Below, piece after piece: positions 51,704 to 59,989 of a stretch of 64,000 nucleotides of DNA. How positions within the stretch are numbered: position 1 is the stretch's first letter; every line of letters starts with the position of its first letter. Location of the stretch: assembly GCA_027493525.1 (NCBI GenBank), contig JAOSKN010000002.1:724288-788287 (forward strand), given 5' to 3'. The DNA is from Planctomycetota bacterium (GTDB lineage: Bacteria; Planctomycetota; SZUA-567; H5-PLA8). The notes beneath the pieces were generated by a model, which saw only the letters and a program-made list of their open reading frames with translations, had not been told where the DNA came from and searched no databases. The position numbers were made by a program, and so were the translations under genes.

Positions 51704-53943
51704 GGCTTATCCTTCTCGGGTGGGATCAGTTCGCCGGGCTTCGGCCCGCTCGAGACGTCTTCGGCCATCCGCACCAGCAAGGCGAGGTTGTCGCAGGCCG
51801 CGTCGACCGCCTCCTTCGCCGGAACCTCCGCGAAGACCCCCGCCGTGATGCGCTTGGGATCCTGGATCTTCAGCGGCAACTGCCCGACCTCCTCGCCGTT
51901 GACGTGGAAGGTTACCCGCCCGCTGGCCAGGTCTTCGGTGGAGATCCCCAGCCGCGCGCGCCCGGAGGCCGGCCAGGGCTGGATCGCCTTCCAGGCCACG
52001 CTGGCCCCGCTGTAGTCGCGGTAGCGGTAGGCGAGCTGCCCCGTCGGTTCCTTGCCCAGTTCGACTTCGAAGCTCACCGCGGTCCCCGACCTCGCGCCCA
52101 CGCGCAGGCCGACCGACGAGGTGCTCCCCACGGGCACTTCGATGTCCGCCTCCAGCCGCACGAAATCCTCCGTGCGCAGTTGCGTCTGGAACTCCAGCAT
52201 CCGGCTGTCCCCGGCGCCCTGCACGCCCTGCCAGCGCACCGCGCCGTCCTTGACCGTGGCCTTGACCCGCGTGCCGCCGACCGACTTCCAGGTGTCCGGC
52301 GGCGGGGTCTCGAAGGTCAGGTACTCCAGGTTCTGCTGCCGCTGCTGGAAGATCGACTTCAGCGCGGTGGCGGCGTAGACGCACCCGCCGTCGGCCGCCA
52401 GCGCCTGCTGGAAGAGCGCGCGCGCCGCCGACTCGTTCTTCTCCGCGTTCATGATGTAGCCCAGCCCGCAGAGCGCGGCGACGTTGTTGCTGTCCAGTTC
52501 GCGCGCCTTCTTCAGCGCCTCCTGGGCCTCCGGCAGCCGGTTCATCCCCAGCAGCGCCAGCCCCCGCCCGGCCTGGTACTCGCCGCTCGCCAGGTCCAGC
52601 TCGCCCGCCTTCTGGTACGCGCTCTCGGCCTCCTGCCACTTCTGCATGCGCAGCGCGACGGCGCCGACCGCCCGGTGCGTCGGCGCGAAGCGCGGCGCCA
52701 ACTGGACCGTGCGCTTGAAGCCCGCGTACGCCCGTTCCAGGTCGCCCTGCCGGAAATACATCTCCGCGAGCAGGTACTGCAAGACGTCGTCCTGCGGGTC
52801 CATCGCCGCGAGGTCCCCCAGGAGCTGCACCGCCTGTTGCCGCTTGGTCCCCGCCTCCGCGTCCTTCCCGGCCACCTGCGAGGCGTAGGCGTCCCGGTCC
52901 AGCGCCACGGCCTTCAAGGCCACCATCCGCGGGTCGTTGGGGTTCTCGCGCAGCGACTGCTCGATCTTGTCCAGCGCCTTGGGCAGGTCGGCGGGGTCCC
53001 CCTTGAGCAGCAGCGCGTAGCCCTCGAGGCCGTACGCCTGCGCGCTGCGGTTCTCGTAGCGCAGCACGTCCTCGGACAGTTTGACCGCCTCGTCGAACTC
53101 CTTGCGCAGCGCCTTGCACGCCGCCAGCCCGATCTTCGCCGGCACGTTCTCGCCGTCGATCTGCAGCGCCGCCGAGAAACTCAGCGCCGCCTCCGGCAAC
53201 TGGCCCTCCCGCAGCCGCACCCGGCCCTGCCCGATCAGCGCCGCGAGGTTCTTCGGCGACTTCTCCAGCACGTCGCTGAAAACCTTCTGCGCCTCCTGCG
53301 GCTGGCCCAGCGAGAGGTACACGTCGGCCAGCGAGATCAGCACCTCCGAGTTCTCGGGCTCCAGGTCGTACGCCTTCTTCAGCGCCTTCAGCGCTTCGTC
53401 GGTCTTCCCCTGCGCCGCCAGACTCCGCCCCACCAGCAGGTAGCCGGCGCCGGAGTCCTTCCGCGAGAGCAGCTTCTGCGCCGTCTCCAGCGCCTTCCCC
53501 GGGTCGTTGTTCGCGAGCTGCTGCTCCGCCAGCAGCACCAGCAGCGGCGCGAAGCCCGAGGCCGACTTCTCCTCGAGCATCGCCAGCACCTTCTCCCGGA
53601 GCGTCGGGTAGTTCAGCGCGACCTTCGCGATCTCCACGAGCTTGTACGGCTCGTCCTTGTACTGCGTCACGTGCCGCTGGAACTCGCTCTCCGGCGTGGA
53701 GCGCCGTTTGATCGTCTCGATGTTCGACAGGTCCAGCGGCACCACCGTGCGGCTCGGCTGGACGCGGATCCGCACCACGCCGTCGTCCTCGCTGAGGATC
53801 TCGCCCTGGAACTGCCGCCGGTCCTTGGTGATCACCTCGTCGTACTTGCGCAGCACGAACGAGGGCTCCTCGGCGCCGGCGCTCCACGCGGCGCAGACGA
53901 GGAAAACCAGGCCCAGCCAAAGCGTTTCAGACCCGCGATACAT
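51700..53943 (-). CDS. Secreted TPR protein with C-terminal LamG-like domain
   Basis: Exported protein of 747 residues. Signal peptide (TLWLGLVFLVCAAWSAGA), a short beta domain with LSEDDGVVRIRVQPSRTVVP, then around twelve tetratricopeptide repeats (about 130-530; for example AYDLEPENSEVLISLADVYL) and a concanavalin-like beta-sandwich (about 545-725; VRLEADIEVPVGSTSSVGLR). ATG 53943 is chosen since GGAG lies 6 bases upstream; ATG 53955 abuts the G-tract. First gene of the G-H-K-J-I block and coupled to GspG. Probably a periplasmic scaffold or pilotin-like assembly factor, comparable in position to TPR proteins of type IV pilus systems. Confidence 0.75.
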   Translation of the reverse strand: MYRGSETLWLGLVFLVCAAWSAGAEEPSFVLRKYDEVITKDRRQFQGEILSEDDGVVRIRVQPSRTVVPLDLSNIETIKRRSTPESEFQRHVTQYKDEPYKLVEIAKVALNYPTLREKVLAMLEEKSASGFAPLLVLLAEQQLANNDPGKALETAQKLLSRKDSGAGYLLVGRSLAAQGKTDEALKALKKAYDLEPENSEVLISLADVYLSLGQPQEAQKVFSDVLEKSPKNLAALIGQGRVRLREGQLPEAALSFSAALQIDGENVPAKIGLAACKALRKEFDEAVKLSEDVLRYENRSAQAYGLEGYALLLKGDPADLPKALDKIEQSLRENPNDPRMVALKAVALDRDAYASQVAGKDAEAGTKRQQAVQLLGDLAAMDPQDDVLQYLLAEMYFRQGDLERAYAGFKRTVQLAPRFAPTHRAVGAVALRMQKWQEAESAYQKAGELDLASGEYQAGRGLALLGMNRLPEAQEALKKARELDSNNVAALCGLGYIMNAEKNESAARALFQQALAADGGCVYAATALKSIFQQRQQNLEYLTFETPPPDTWKSVGGTRVKATVKDGAVRWQGVQGAGDSRMLEFQTQLRTEDFVRLEADIEVPVGSTSSVGLRVGARSGTAVSFEVELGKEPTGQLAYRYRDYSGASVAWKAIQPWPASGRARLGISTEDLASGRVTFHVNGEEVGQLPLKIQDPKRITAGVFAEVPAKEAVDAACDNLALLVRMAEDVSSGPKPGELIPPEKDKP

Positions 53944-54098
53944 GGTCGGCTCCATCCCCCGTTAAGACGTTATGCAGGCGACGGTTGCTGCCCCTAAGGC
54001 GCATTCCGTCCGGCCAGCTTAAGCCATCTCGCGAAGGGAATCATGGCCCTGTTTTTGAGGACGAGAACCGGCCGGTGTTTGTCCCCAATATTCGCCTA

Positions 54099-54120
54099 GG
54101 AAACGGTCTCGTTCCGTTCC
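54099..54120 (-). terminator. Hairpin after the PilMNO-like genes
   Basis: GGAAACGG / CCGTTCC, seven pairs with one bulge around a 7-base loop, 26 bases beyond the last gene of the PilMNO-like set and before the TPR-pseudopilin block. No clear T tract; possible attenuator or terminator separating two transcription units. Confidence 0.3.
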
Positions 54121-54145
54121 TGTAAGCTCATTTCGAACCGGGCGG

Positions 54146-54586
54146 TTATGGGGTTTTGGGCGTGGTTTTCGGATCGGGCGGCAGGATCGGCGGGAACTCC
54201 TCGCCCCAACGCGGCAGCGCCTGCGATCCTTGCAGCGAGGGGCCCGGCGAGGGCAGCACCATGGGCGGGCGCATCAGGCCGGCCACCGGCACCTCCAGCG
54301 TCACCGGCTTGTACTCGAACTTCTTCTTCTCGGGAACCCAGACGATCTGCCCTTCCTCGTACGCTTCGGTCTTCTCGCGCGGGAAGTACGATTCGACGGC
54401 GGCCGTCGCCAGCGTGGACTCGTCCAGCGGCACCGTGACGTTCTCGCGGTCCTTGATCCGCTCTTCGCCCGAGCGATCCGTGCGGACCACCGGGTTCAAC
54501 GCGACCGCCGCCGCGAACCACGCGATCGAGGCGACCAGCAGGATGCGGCCCAACTGCGCGTCGAGAAGTTCCTTGAGCATCGACAT
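54146..54586 (-). CDS. PilP/GspC-position inner-membrane protein
   Basis: Protein of 146 residues with one N-terminal transmembrane helix (GRILLVASIAWFAAAVAL, about 13-30), a periplasmic segment (EGQIVWVPEKKKFEYKPVTL) and a proline-rich tail. No family is recognisable by eye. Its place directly after PilM-PilN and PilO suggests the PilP or GspC role of linking the inner-membrane platform to the secretin. Starts 5 bases after the PilO-like stop. Confidence 0.55.
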   Translation of the reverse strand: MSMLKELLDAQLGRILLVASIAWFAAAVALNPVVRTDRSGEERIKDRENVTVPLDESTLATAAVESYFPREKTEAYEEGQIVWVPEKKKFEYKPVTLEVPVAGLMRPPMVLPSPGPSLQGSQALPRWGEEFPPILPPDPKTTPKTP

Positions 54587-54591
54587 GCGGT

Positions 54592-55488
54592 TCAGTAACG
54601 ACTCGGAAGCGCCGGCTGAAACTGCTGCCAGCCCTTCTTCTCGTCCTCCTTGTAGGGAATCCCCAGCTCGCCGATGAACTGCGCCTCGGGGAAGAGCGCG
54701 CCGACGCCGATCTCGGCCTCCAGCAGCCCGCTCCCCGCGTCCCGGACCTCGATCTGGAATCCCCGCAGCACGAAGTACGAACGGTTCGCGTCGCTGGGGC
54801 GCTGGAGTTCGCACAGCAGCGTCCCCAGGTTCTTCTCGGTGATCTTCAGCCGGATCTGCAGCGGGACCTGGAAGAGCCGGTCCTTGGCCGCGGGGGGTTC
54901 CTCGCCGGTCGCGGGCGCCGCCGCTTCCTCGCCCGTCGGCAGCGCGAAGGGGCGGGAGTATTTCAGGTTCGAGATCTCCACCGCGTGCGCTTCGTGGGCC
55001 AGGTTCAGGAAGCGGCGCAGGATGAAGAGCCGCAGCAGGTTCAGTCCCACCGGCTGTTCGGTCATCGGGCCCCGGAAGCACAGGTCGCTCAGCCCGGGGC
55101 TCAGCGCGATGTTCAGCCGCTTCTCCGCGGTCTCGGCCAATTCGTTGCGCATCCGGTCGAAGTAGTTGTTGGGGTCGCCGGAGCCGACCGCGGCGAGCGT
55201 ATACTTCTGGAACAGCTTGGTCGGACCGAACTCGATCCCTTCCAGTTCCTTCATCGCCTCGCCGATGCGCGCCCGCTCGTCCTTCAGCGCCTTGTGCGCG
55301 TCCTTGATCGGGACGTACCCGGCGTCCTTCTTGTAGAACTTCGCCCAGCGCTCGAGGTTTTCCTGCGCGGCCTGGTCTTCCTCGTCGCGCGCCGTCCAGT
55401 TGCCGGAGACCAGGACGGTGTAGAGGATCGCCCACAGCGCGGCGAAGCCGGCGGCGCCGAAGAGCAGGAGCTTGTTGCGCGCGAACAT
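54592..55488 (-). CDS. PilO-like pilus/secretion assembly protein
   Basis: Protein of 298 residues with one N-terminal transmembrane helix (KLLLFGAAGFAALWAILYTV), a coiled-coil (about 45-85; AHKALKDERARIGEAMKELE) and a C-terminal ferredoxin-like region (PLQIRLKITEKNLGTLLCEL; FVLRGFQIEVRDAG), the layout of PilO/GspM. It would pair with the PilN part of the upstream fusion. Begins 2 bases after the PilM-PilN stop; a low-complexity A/E/P stretch lies at about 205-225. Confidence 0.75.
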   Translation of the reverse strand: MFARNKLLLFGAAGFAALWAILYTVLVSGNWTARDEEDQAAQENLERWAKFYKKDAGYVPIKDAHKALKDERARIGEAMKELEGIEFGPTKLFQKYTLAAVGSGDPNNYFDRMRNELAETAEKRLNIALSPGLSDLCFRGPMTEQPVGLNLLRLFILRRFLNLAHEAHAVEISNLKYSRPFALPTGEEAAAPATGEEPPAAKDRLFQVPLQIRLKITEKNLGTLLCELQRPSDANRSYFVLRGFQIEVRDAGSGLLEAEIGVGALFPEAQFIGELGIPYKEDEKKGWQQFQPALPSRY

Positions 55489-55490
55489 GG

Positions 55491-57317
55491 TCAGGGCTTC
55501 TCGTCTTCGTCGCCGGTCTTCGCGGACGGTTTCTTCTCGCCCGCCGCTTCGTCCGTCTTGGCGTCTTCGGAGGGCGCCGCGCCCTTCGAGTCCTCGAGCG
55601 GCAGGTCCGGGTTGGCCAGGCGCAGGTCGAACTGGAAGCCCTTGAGCCCCGGATCCAGCTTCATCTCCTCGTCCTTGAACCCGAGATCCAGCGCGGCGGA
55701 CTCGACCCCCTGCACCTGGTTCAGCAGCCGGAAAAAGCGGTCGGTCTTGGCGTTGAACTCCTGCCCCTTGATCTCGTCGCTGTCGTAATAGCCGCGCACG
55801 CGCACTTGCCGCAGCGGCTGCTCGAACCAGTCGAGCGACGTCGTGCTCGTCTTGGCTGGGTCGTTCTCGCGCGGGCCCATCCAGACGAAGCGCATCCCGC
55901 GCGGGGCGGCCTTGCGGATCTGCGCGTACAGGTCCAGGTACACCTGCCCCAGCCGCGTCTGCTTCGCGTAGTAGCGGTAGCGTTTGGCCAGTTGCTCGTT
56001 TGCCGCCTTCGTCGCCGTGAAATCGTTGCGCCGCTTCTTCGCGTCGCGGGCTTCCTCTTCGTAGTGCCCCTTGGTCTCCGCGGCCTCGTCCAGGCTCTTC
56101 TGCGCGTTCACGTACGGCGACCACAGGCTTGCCATCAGCACCACGCCGGCGGCGGCGCCGTAGACGGTCTTGTTCCAGAACGCGCGCTTCTTCACCACCG
56201 CCGCGGGCATCAGGTCGAAGTGGAAGCACGACGGATCGGCGTCGACGATCGCCAGGCCCAGCGCCACGGCCATGTCCGGGATCTCGCCCTCGAAGCAGCG
56301 CGCGCTCTCGGCGTCGAGCTTGCGCAGGTCCAGCCCCGTGTACAGGTCCAGGATCTGCACCGGGCGCTTGGTCTTGTGCTCCAGGTACTCGCGCAGCCCG
56401 GGCAGCCGCGCCCCGCCCCCGGAGAGGAACACGCGCTGGTAGTCGAGGTTCTTCAGCTTCGCCGAGGTGCGGCAGAACATCACCGCCGAGCGGATCCCGT
56501 TGGCGATTCCGTCGGCCGCCTCCTTCAGCGCCTTCTGGAATTGAAGCTCCTGCGGCGAATTCAGCTTCGTCCCTTCGGGGTGGATCCGCGCGCGATGGTG
56601 CTTGTACTCCTGGATCCGGTCCGGGCTCAGGTTCAGCAGCTTGTTCAGCGCCGCGTCGAACTTCTTGCCCCCGCCCGGCGCGCTCCGCGCAAAGTACAGG
56701 TTCCGCTCGTGCAGGATCGCCAGTTCCAGGTGCTCGTGGCCCACGTCCACCAGCACCACCGTCTGCTCGGCCTGCACCTGCTGCGTGCGCAGGTACGCGT
56801 GCACCAGCCCGAACGCCGAAGGCGTCGTCCGCGTGCAGTTGACCTTCGCCGCCTTCAGCGCCCCGAACGTGCCGAAAAGGAACTCGTTCTTCGAGACCCC
56901 CGCCATCACGACCAGGTCGCCGCTGAGCCCCGTGGGCACGTTAAGGATGCGGTAGTCGTACGTGACCGTCGGCGCTTCTTTCGACTTCGGGCCGGCGCTG
57001 ATCCGGTCCCCGAGCTGCATGTCGACGTACATGCGCAGCTTGTCCGGCGGGATCGGCGGCGTGGTGATGTAGCGCAGCATCACGTCGCGCCCGGTGATGC
57101 CCACCGTGCCCGTCCGGCGCAGCCCGGCCTTGGCCAGCTCCAGGCCCAGGTCGGGCGGCACCACCGTGGACCCTTCGGTGTCCTCGCCCGTGTCCAGCAC
57201 GCCCCCCGGGCGGGGAATCTTCAGCGCGCCGGTCACCGTCACCATCGTGCCCGAAACGCGGGCCTGGACGACCTTGATCCACTGCGCGCCGATATCGATG
57301 CCGAGTCCGGTAGCCAT
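55491..57317 (-). CDS. pilM: PilM-PilN fusion (actin-like ATPase plus bitopic assembly protein)
   Basis: Protein of 608 residues. Residues 1-360 are the actin-like PilM fold (GLGIDIGAQWIKVVQARVSG; phosphate-2 region VVLVDVGHEHLELAIL; adenosine region FLSGGGARLPGLREYL). A transmembrane helix at about 388-405 (TVYGAAAGVVLMASLW) is followed by a coiled-coil and a PilN-like periplasmic domain (about 410-580), ending in an acidic/K-rich tail. In most type IV pilus systems PilM and PilN are separate and PilM binds the cytoplasmic tail of PilN; GspL has the same fused plan. A promoter candidate lies 59 bases upstream. Confidence 0.85.
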   Translation of the reverse strand: MATGLGIDIGAQWIKVVQARVSGTMVTVTGALKIPRPGGVLDTGEDTEGSTVVPPDLGLELAKAGLRRTGTVGITGRDVMLRYITTPPIPPDKLRMYVDMQLGDRISAGPKSKEAPTVTYDYRILNVPTGLSGDLVVMAGVSKNEFLFGTFGALKAAKVNCTRTTPSAFGLVHAYLRTQQVQAEQTVVLVDVGHEHLELAILHERNLYFARSAPGGGKKFDAALNKLLNLSPDRIQEYKHHRARIHPEGTKLNSPQELQFQKALKEAADGIANGIRSAVMFCRTSAKLKNLDYQRVFLSGGGARLPGLREYLEHKTKRPVQILDLYTGLDLRKLDAESARCFEGEIPDMAVALGLAIVDADPSCFHFDLMPAAVVKKRAFWNKTVYGAAAGVVLMASLWSPYVNAQKSLDEAAETKGHYEEEARDAKKRRNDFTATKAANEQLAKRYRYYAKQTRLGQVYLDLYAQIRKAAPRGMRFVWMGPRENDPAKTSTTSLDWFEQPLRQVRVRGYYDSDEIKGQEFNAKTDRFFRLLNQVQGVESAALDLGFKDEEMKLDPGLKGFQFDLRLANPDLPLEDSKGAAPSEDAKTDEAAGEKKPSAKTGDEDEKP

Positions 57318-57375
57318 GATGCCGTGATGGGTTCCCCTGGTTACGAGACGAGCTTTGAAGGGTCTTTAATGCACC

Positions 57376-57404
57376 ATTATGACCCCCGCCGCAAGGCGTT
57401 TCCA
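57376..57404 (-). promoter_or_regulatory. Candidate sigma-70-type promoter of the pilus operon
   Basis: On the minus strand TGGAAA (57404-57399) and CATAAT (57381-57376) are separated by exactly 17 bases, four and five matches to the consensus hexamers. It lies in the 102-base gap between the TAXI gene and pilM, so the pilus genes may have their own promoter. Confidence 0.45.
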
Positions 57405-57419
57405 GCACGAGGGTAAGCG

Positions 57420-58811
57420 CTATGCGCCGGCCTTGGGCTCGCTCTCCCGCGGCGAGGCTGGACCCTGCCGCGGACCGAAGGTCCGCAGCGCCAGGATCTT
57501 CCCCTGGATCTTCCGAATCAGGTTCGCGCACTGCATCAGGAAGATCGAGAAGAGCCGGTCGCCGCGCAGGTCCTCGTGCGTCAGCTCCTCCAGCGCCTGG
57601 ATCTTGATCCGCGTGACCTCGTCCAGCATCTCGCGCAGCTTGGCCGGATCCTCGCACGTCATCTGCGCCCGCTCGATCGCCACCGTGCGGTCCAGCAGCG
57701 AATCCAGGTGCTCCTTCTCGCGGTTCACTTCCGCCCGCCGCGCGCGCTCCTTCAAAAGCTGCCAGCGGTCCCAGAGCAGGTACAGCCCCGCGCCGAGCGC
57801 GAAGAGCAGCTCCTTGATCGCCGAGATCGACTCCAGGAAGTTCGCCAGCAGCCCGATGCCCTCGTAGGGGTCGTGGTACGCCCGCGCCGCCGGGTGCAGC
57901 GGCAGCAGCCCCCAGCGCGCCGCCTCCGCTTGCGGGATCAGCGTCGGCAGGTCGAGCTTGAGGTGGTTCGCGTAGAGCGCCTCGAGCGTCGCGTCGACGA
58001 GCTTCTTCCCGGAGTCGGAGCGCGCGGCCAGGAACGCCGTCGTGCCCACCGTCGGCGTGTCCTCCGCCGGCACCGGCGGACCTTCGTGGAAGAGCCCGCG
58101 CGGGATTTTAATCGGCTCGAAGTACGGCGCGCGGATCGAGATCGCCTCGGCGTCCAGCACCGGCAGCAGGGCGTACTGCCCCGTGGACAGCAGCGCGCGC
58201 AGGTCCTCGTTCTCCAGCCCGGTGGTGACGAGCGCCGCGTCCAGGCTCGGGTCCTGCTCCAGCTCCAGGAAGTAGCCCGCGTGCGCGGTCAGCTCCCGCT
58301 CTTCGATGCGGTAGTGGCGCAGGATCGCCAGCGCGCTCTGCCGCATCCCGCTCCCTTCGGGGCCCAGCACCACCTTCCGCCCCTTCAGGTCGCCCAGGCC
58401 CTGGATCGGCGAGCCGGCGCGCACGACGACGTGCAGGGCCTCGCGGTACAGCGGCGCCAGCGCCGCGAGCCCTTCCATCGGGACCGAGCCCGATTGCAGG
58501 ATCGCGAGCTGGACCTGCCCGCCGAGCAGCAGCTCGCGGTTCTCCGGGCTCCCCGCCGTCGCGCGCAGCTCGACCCGCCGGCCGGCGGACCGCTCCAGGT
58601 GGGGCTGGAGGATCGTCCCGAACTTGTGGTATTGGCCGCCCGGCGCGGCGGTCGCGATCGCGAGCGAGTCCGGCAAGCTCTCGCGCGTGACGTACCAGCC
58701 CAGCAGCGAGACCACCAGCAGCGCCACCATCGCACCGCGCACGTACCACGTGTGCCAGAGCGAAGGCCGTTCGGCCGGCTCGCCGGTTGCGGCATGGGGG
58801 GCCACGCTCAT
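57420..58811 (-). CDS. TAXI-family solute receptor with C-terminal membrane anchor
   Basis: Protein of 463 residues of the TRAP-associated extracytoplasmic immunogenic (TAXI) family. N-terminal uncleaved helix (AMVALLVVSLLGWYV), binding domain with SLAIATAAPGGQYHKFGTIL (about 49-68), GRKVVLGPEGSGMRQSALAI and FLAARSDSGKKLVDATLEAL, then a second transmembrane helix (about 352-372) and a cytoplasmic coiled-coil (about 375-440; ARRAEVNREKEHLDSLLDRT). TAXI receptors normally feed a TRAP permease, none of which is here; two-helix versions with a coiled-coil tail may be sensory. Overlaps the ABC ATPase stop by 4 bases. Confidence 0.8.
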   Translation of the reverse strand: MSVAPHAATGEPAERPSLWHTWYVRGAMVALLVVSLLGWYVTRESLPDSLAIATAAPGGQYHKFGTILQPHLERSAGRRVELRATAGSPENRELLLGGQVQLAILQSGSVPMEGLAALAPLYREALHVVVRAGSPIQGLGDLKGRKVVLGPEGSGMRQSALAILRHYRIEERELTAHAGYFLELEQDPSLDAALVTTGLENEDLRALLSTGQYALLPVLDAEAISIRAPYFEPIKIPRGLFHEGPPVPAEDTPTVGTTAFLAARSDSGKKLVDATLEALYANHLKLDLPTLIPQAEAARWGLLPLHPAARAYHDPYEGIGLLANFLESISAIKELLFALGAGLYLLWDRWQLLKERARRAEVNREKEHLDSLLDRTVAIERAQMTCEDPAKLREMLDEVTRIKIQALEELTHEDLRGDRLFSIFLMQCANLIRKIQGKILALRTFGPRQGPASPRESEPKAGA

Positions 58812-59845
58812 GCCGGCTGCTCCGCCGCGCGGCGCTTCTGCTTCTCCGCCTCGTAAATCCGCTGCACGATCCGTTCGATCTGCGGCTCCGAGATCGCGAT
58901 GTCCTGCACGCCCTGCCCGAAGCGCTCCAGCACCGCGCGGATCGCCTCGGCCCGCGGCAGCGAGCCGCGCGTCAGGCTCCCCACCAGCTCGTGCCCTTCG
59001 GCCTTCCAGGCCACGCCCTGCGCCGGCAGGCCCTCGGGTTGCCAGTCGGCGCCGAGCGCGTGCGCCATGCGGAAGCGCAGCTCCACCGTGTCCACCGCCT
59101 GCGCACGCAGTTCGTCCAGCGAACCGTCGAAGACGATCCGCCCGCGGTCGATGATCAGGACGCGCGCGCAGAGTTCCTCGATCTCGCGCAGGTCGTGCGT
59201 GGTCAGGATCGTCGTCACGCCCCGCTCGCGGTTGATCCGGCGCAGGAACTCGCGGATCGACTGCTTGGCCACCACGTCCAGCCCGATCGTCGGCTCGTCC
59301 AGGAACAGCACCGGCGGCGCGTGGAGCAGCGAGGCCGCCAGCTCGCAGCGCATCTTCTGCCCCAGCGAAAGCTTCCGCACCGGCGTCTTCAGGAATTCGC
59401 GCAGTTCCAGCACTTGCTCGAACTCGGCCATCCGCGCGGCGTACTCGGCCTCGGAGACCGCGTAGATCTTCGCCAGCAGCCGCAGGGACTCGCCCGCCGC
59501 CAGGTCCCACCAGAGCTGGCTGCGCTGCCCGAAGACCGCCCCGATGCGCTGAACGTGCGCCTCGCGGTCCTTCCACGGCACGCGCCCGTCCACCGCGACT
59601 TCGCCGGAGGTCGGAAAGAGGATCCCGCACAGCACCTTGATGGTGGTGGACTTCCCCGCGCCGTTGGCCCCGATGTAGCCGACCATCTCGCCGCGTTCGA
59701 TCGTGAAGCCCACGTCGTCCACCGCGCGCACGGTCTTGTACTCGCGGTGCACCAGGTCGAGCATCGCGCCGGCGATTCCGCCGCGGCGGTCGTAGGTCTT
59801 GAACTCCTTGACCAGGCGTGCGACGCGGATGAGCGGTTCGGGCAT
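58808..59845 (-). CDS. ABC transporter ATPase (ABC-2 export type)
   Basis: ATPase of 345 residues with Walker A GANGAGKSTT (about 57-66), Q-loop VFGQRSQLWWDL, signature LSLGQKMRCE, Walker B VLFLDEPTIGLD and switch His in LTTHDLREIEE; a C-terminal domain of about 100 residues follows. The VFGQRSQLWWDL pattern is typical of ABC-2 export ATPases whose permeases are encoded next to them, yet no permease gene is adjacent. Instead the stop overlaps the TAXI receptor start. ATG 59845 starts the conserved region; the longer frame is antisense of the exporter gene. Confidence 0.85.
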   Translation of the reverse strand: MPEPLIRVARLVKEFKTYDRRGGIAGAMLDLVHREYKTVRAVDDVGFTIERGEMVGYIGANGAGKSTTIKVLCGILFPTSGEVAVDGRVPWKDREAHVQRIGAVFGQRSQLWWDLAAGESLRLLAKIYAVSEAEYAARMAEFEQVLELREFLKTPVRKLSLGQKMRCELAASLLHAPPVLFLDEPTIGLDVVAKQSIREFLRRINRERGVTTILTTHDLREIEELCARVLIIDRGRIVFDGSLDELRAQAVDTVELRFRMAHALGADWQPEGLPAQGVAWKAEGHELVGSLTRGSLPRAEAIRAVLERFGQGVQDIAISEPQIERIVQRIYEAEKQKRRAAEQPA

Positions 59846-59880
59846 GCGCACGAGTCTAGCGCCGCGCCGCGCGCATGCCA

Positions 59881-59905
59881 CGGAAGCGCGCAAGTCATGC
59901 TTCCG
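59881..59905. promoter_or_regulatory. Inverted repeat between divergent ABC genes
   Basis: CGGAAGC / GCTTCCG, a perfect 7-bp inverted repeat with an 11-base centre, in the 144-base space between the divergent ATPase and exporter genes. Possible operator; no regulator is adjacent. Confidence 0.3.
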
Positions 59906-59989
59906 AAACATTCGTAAGCGCCATCGCACGGCCCTCGTTCGCGCCTTCCCGACCTGATATTCCACACGCGATCTGCTAAACTTCCCCGC

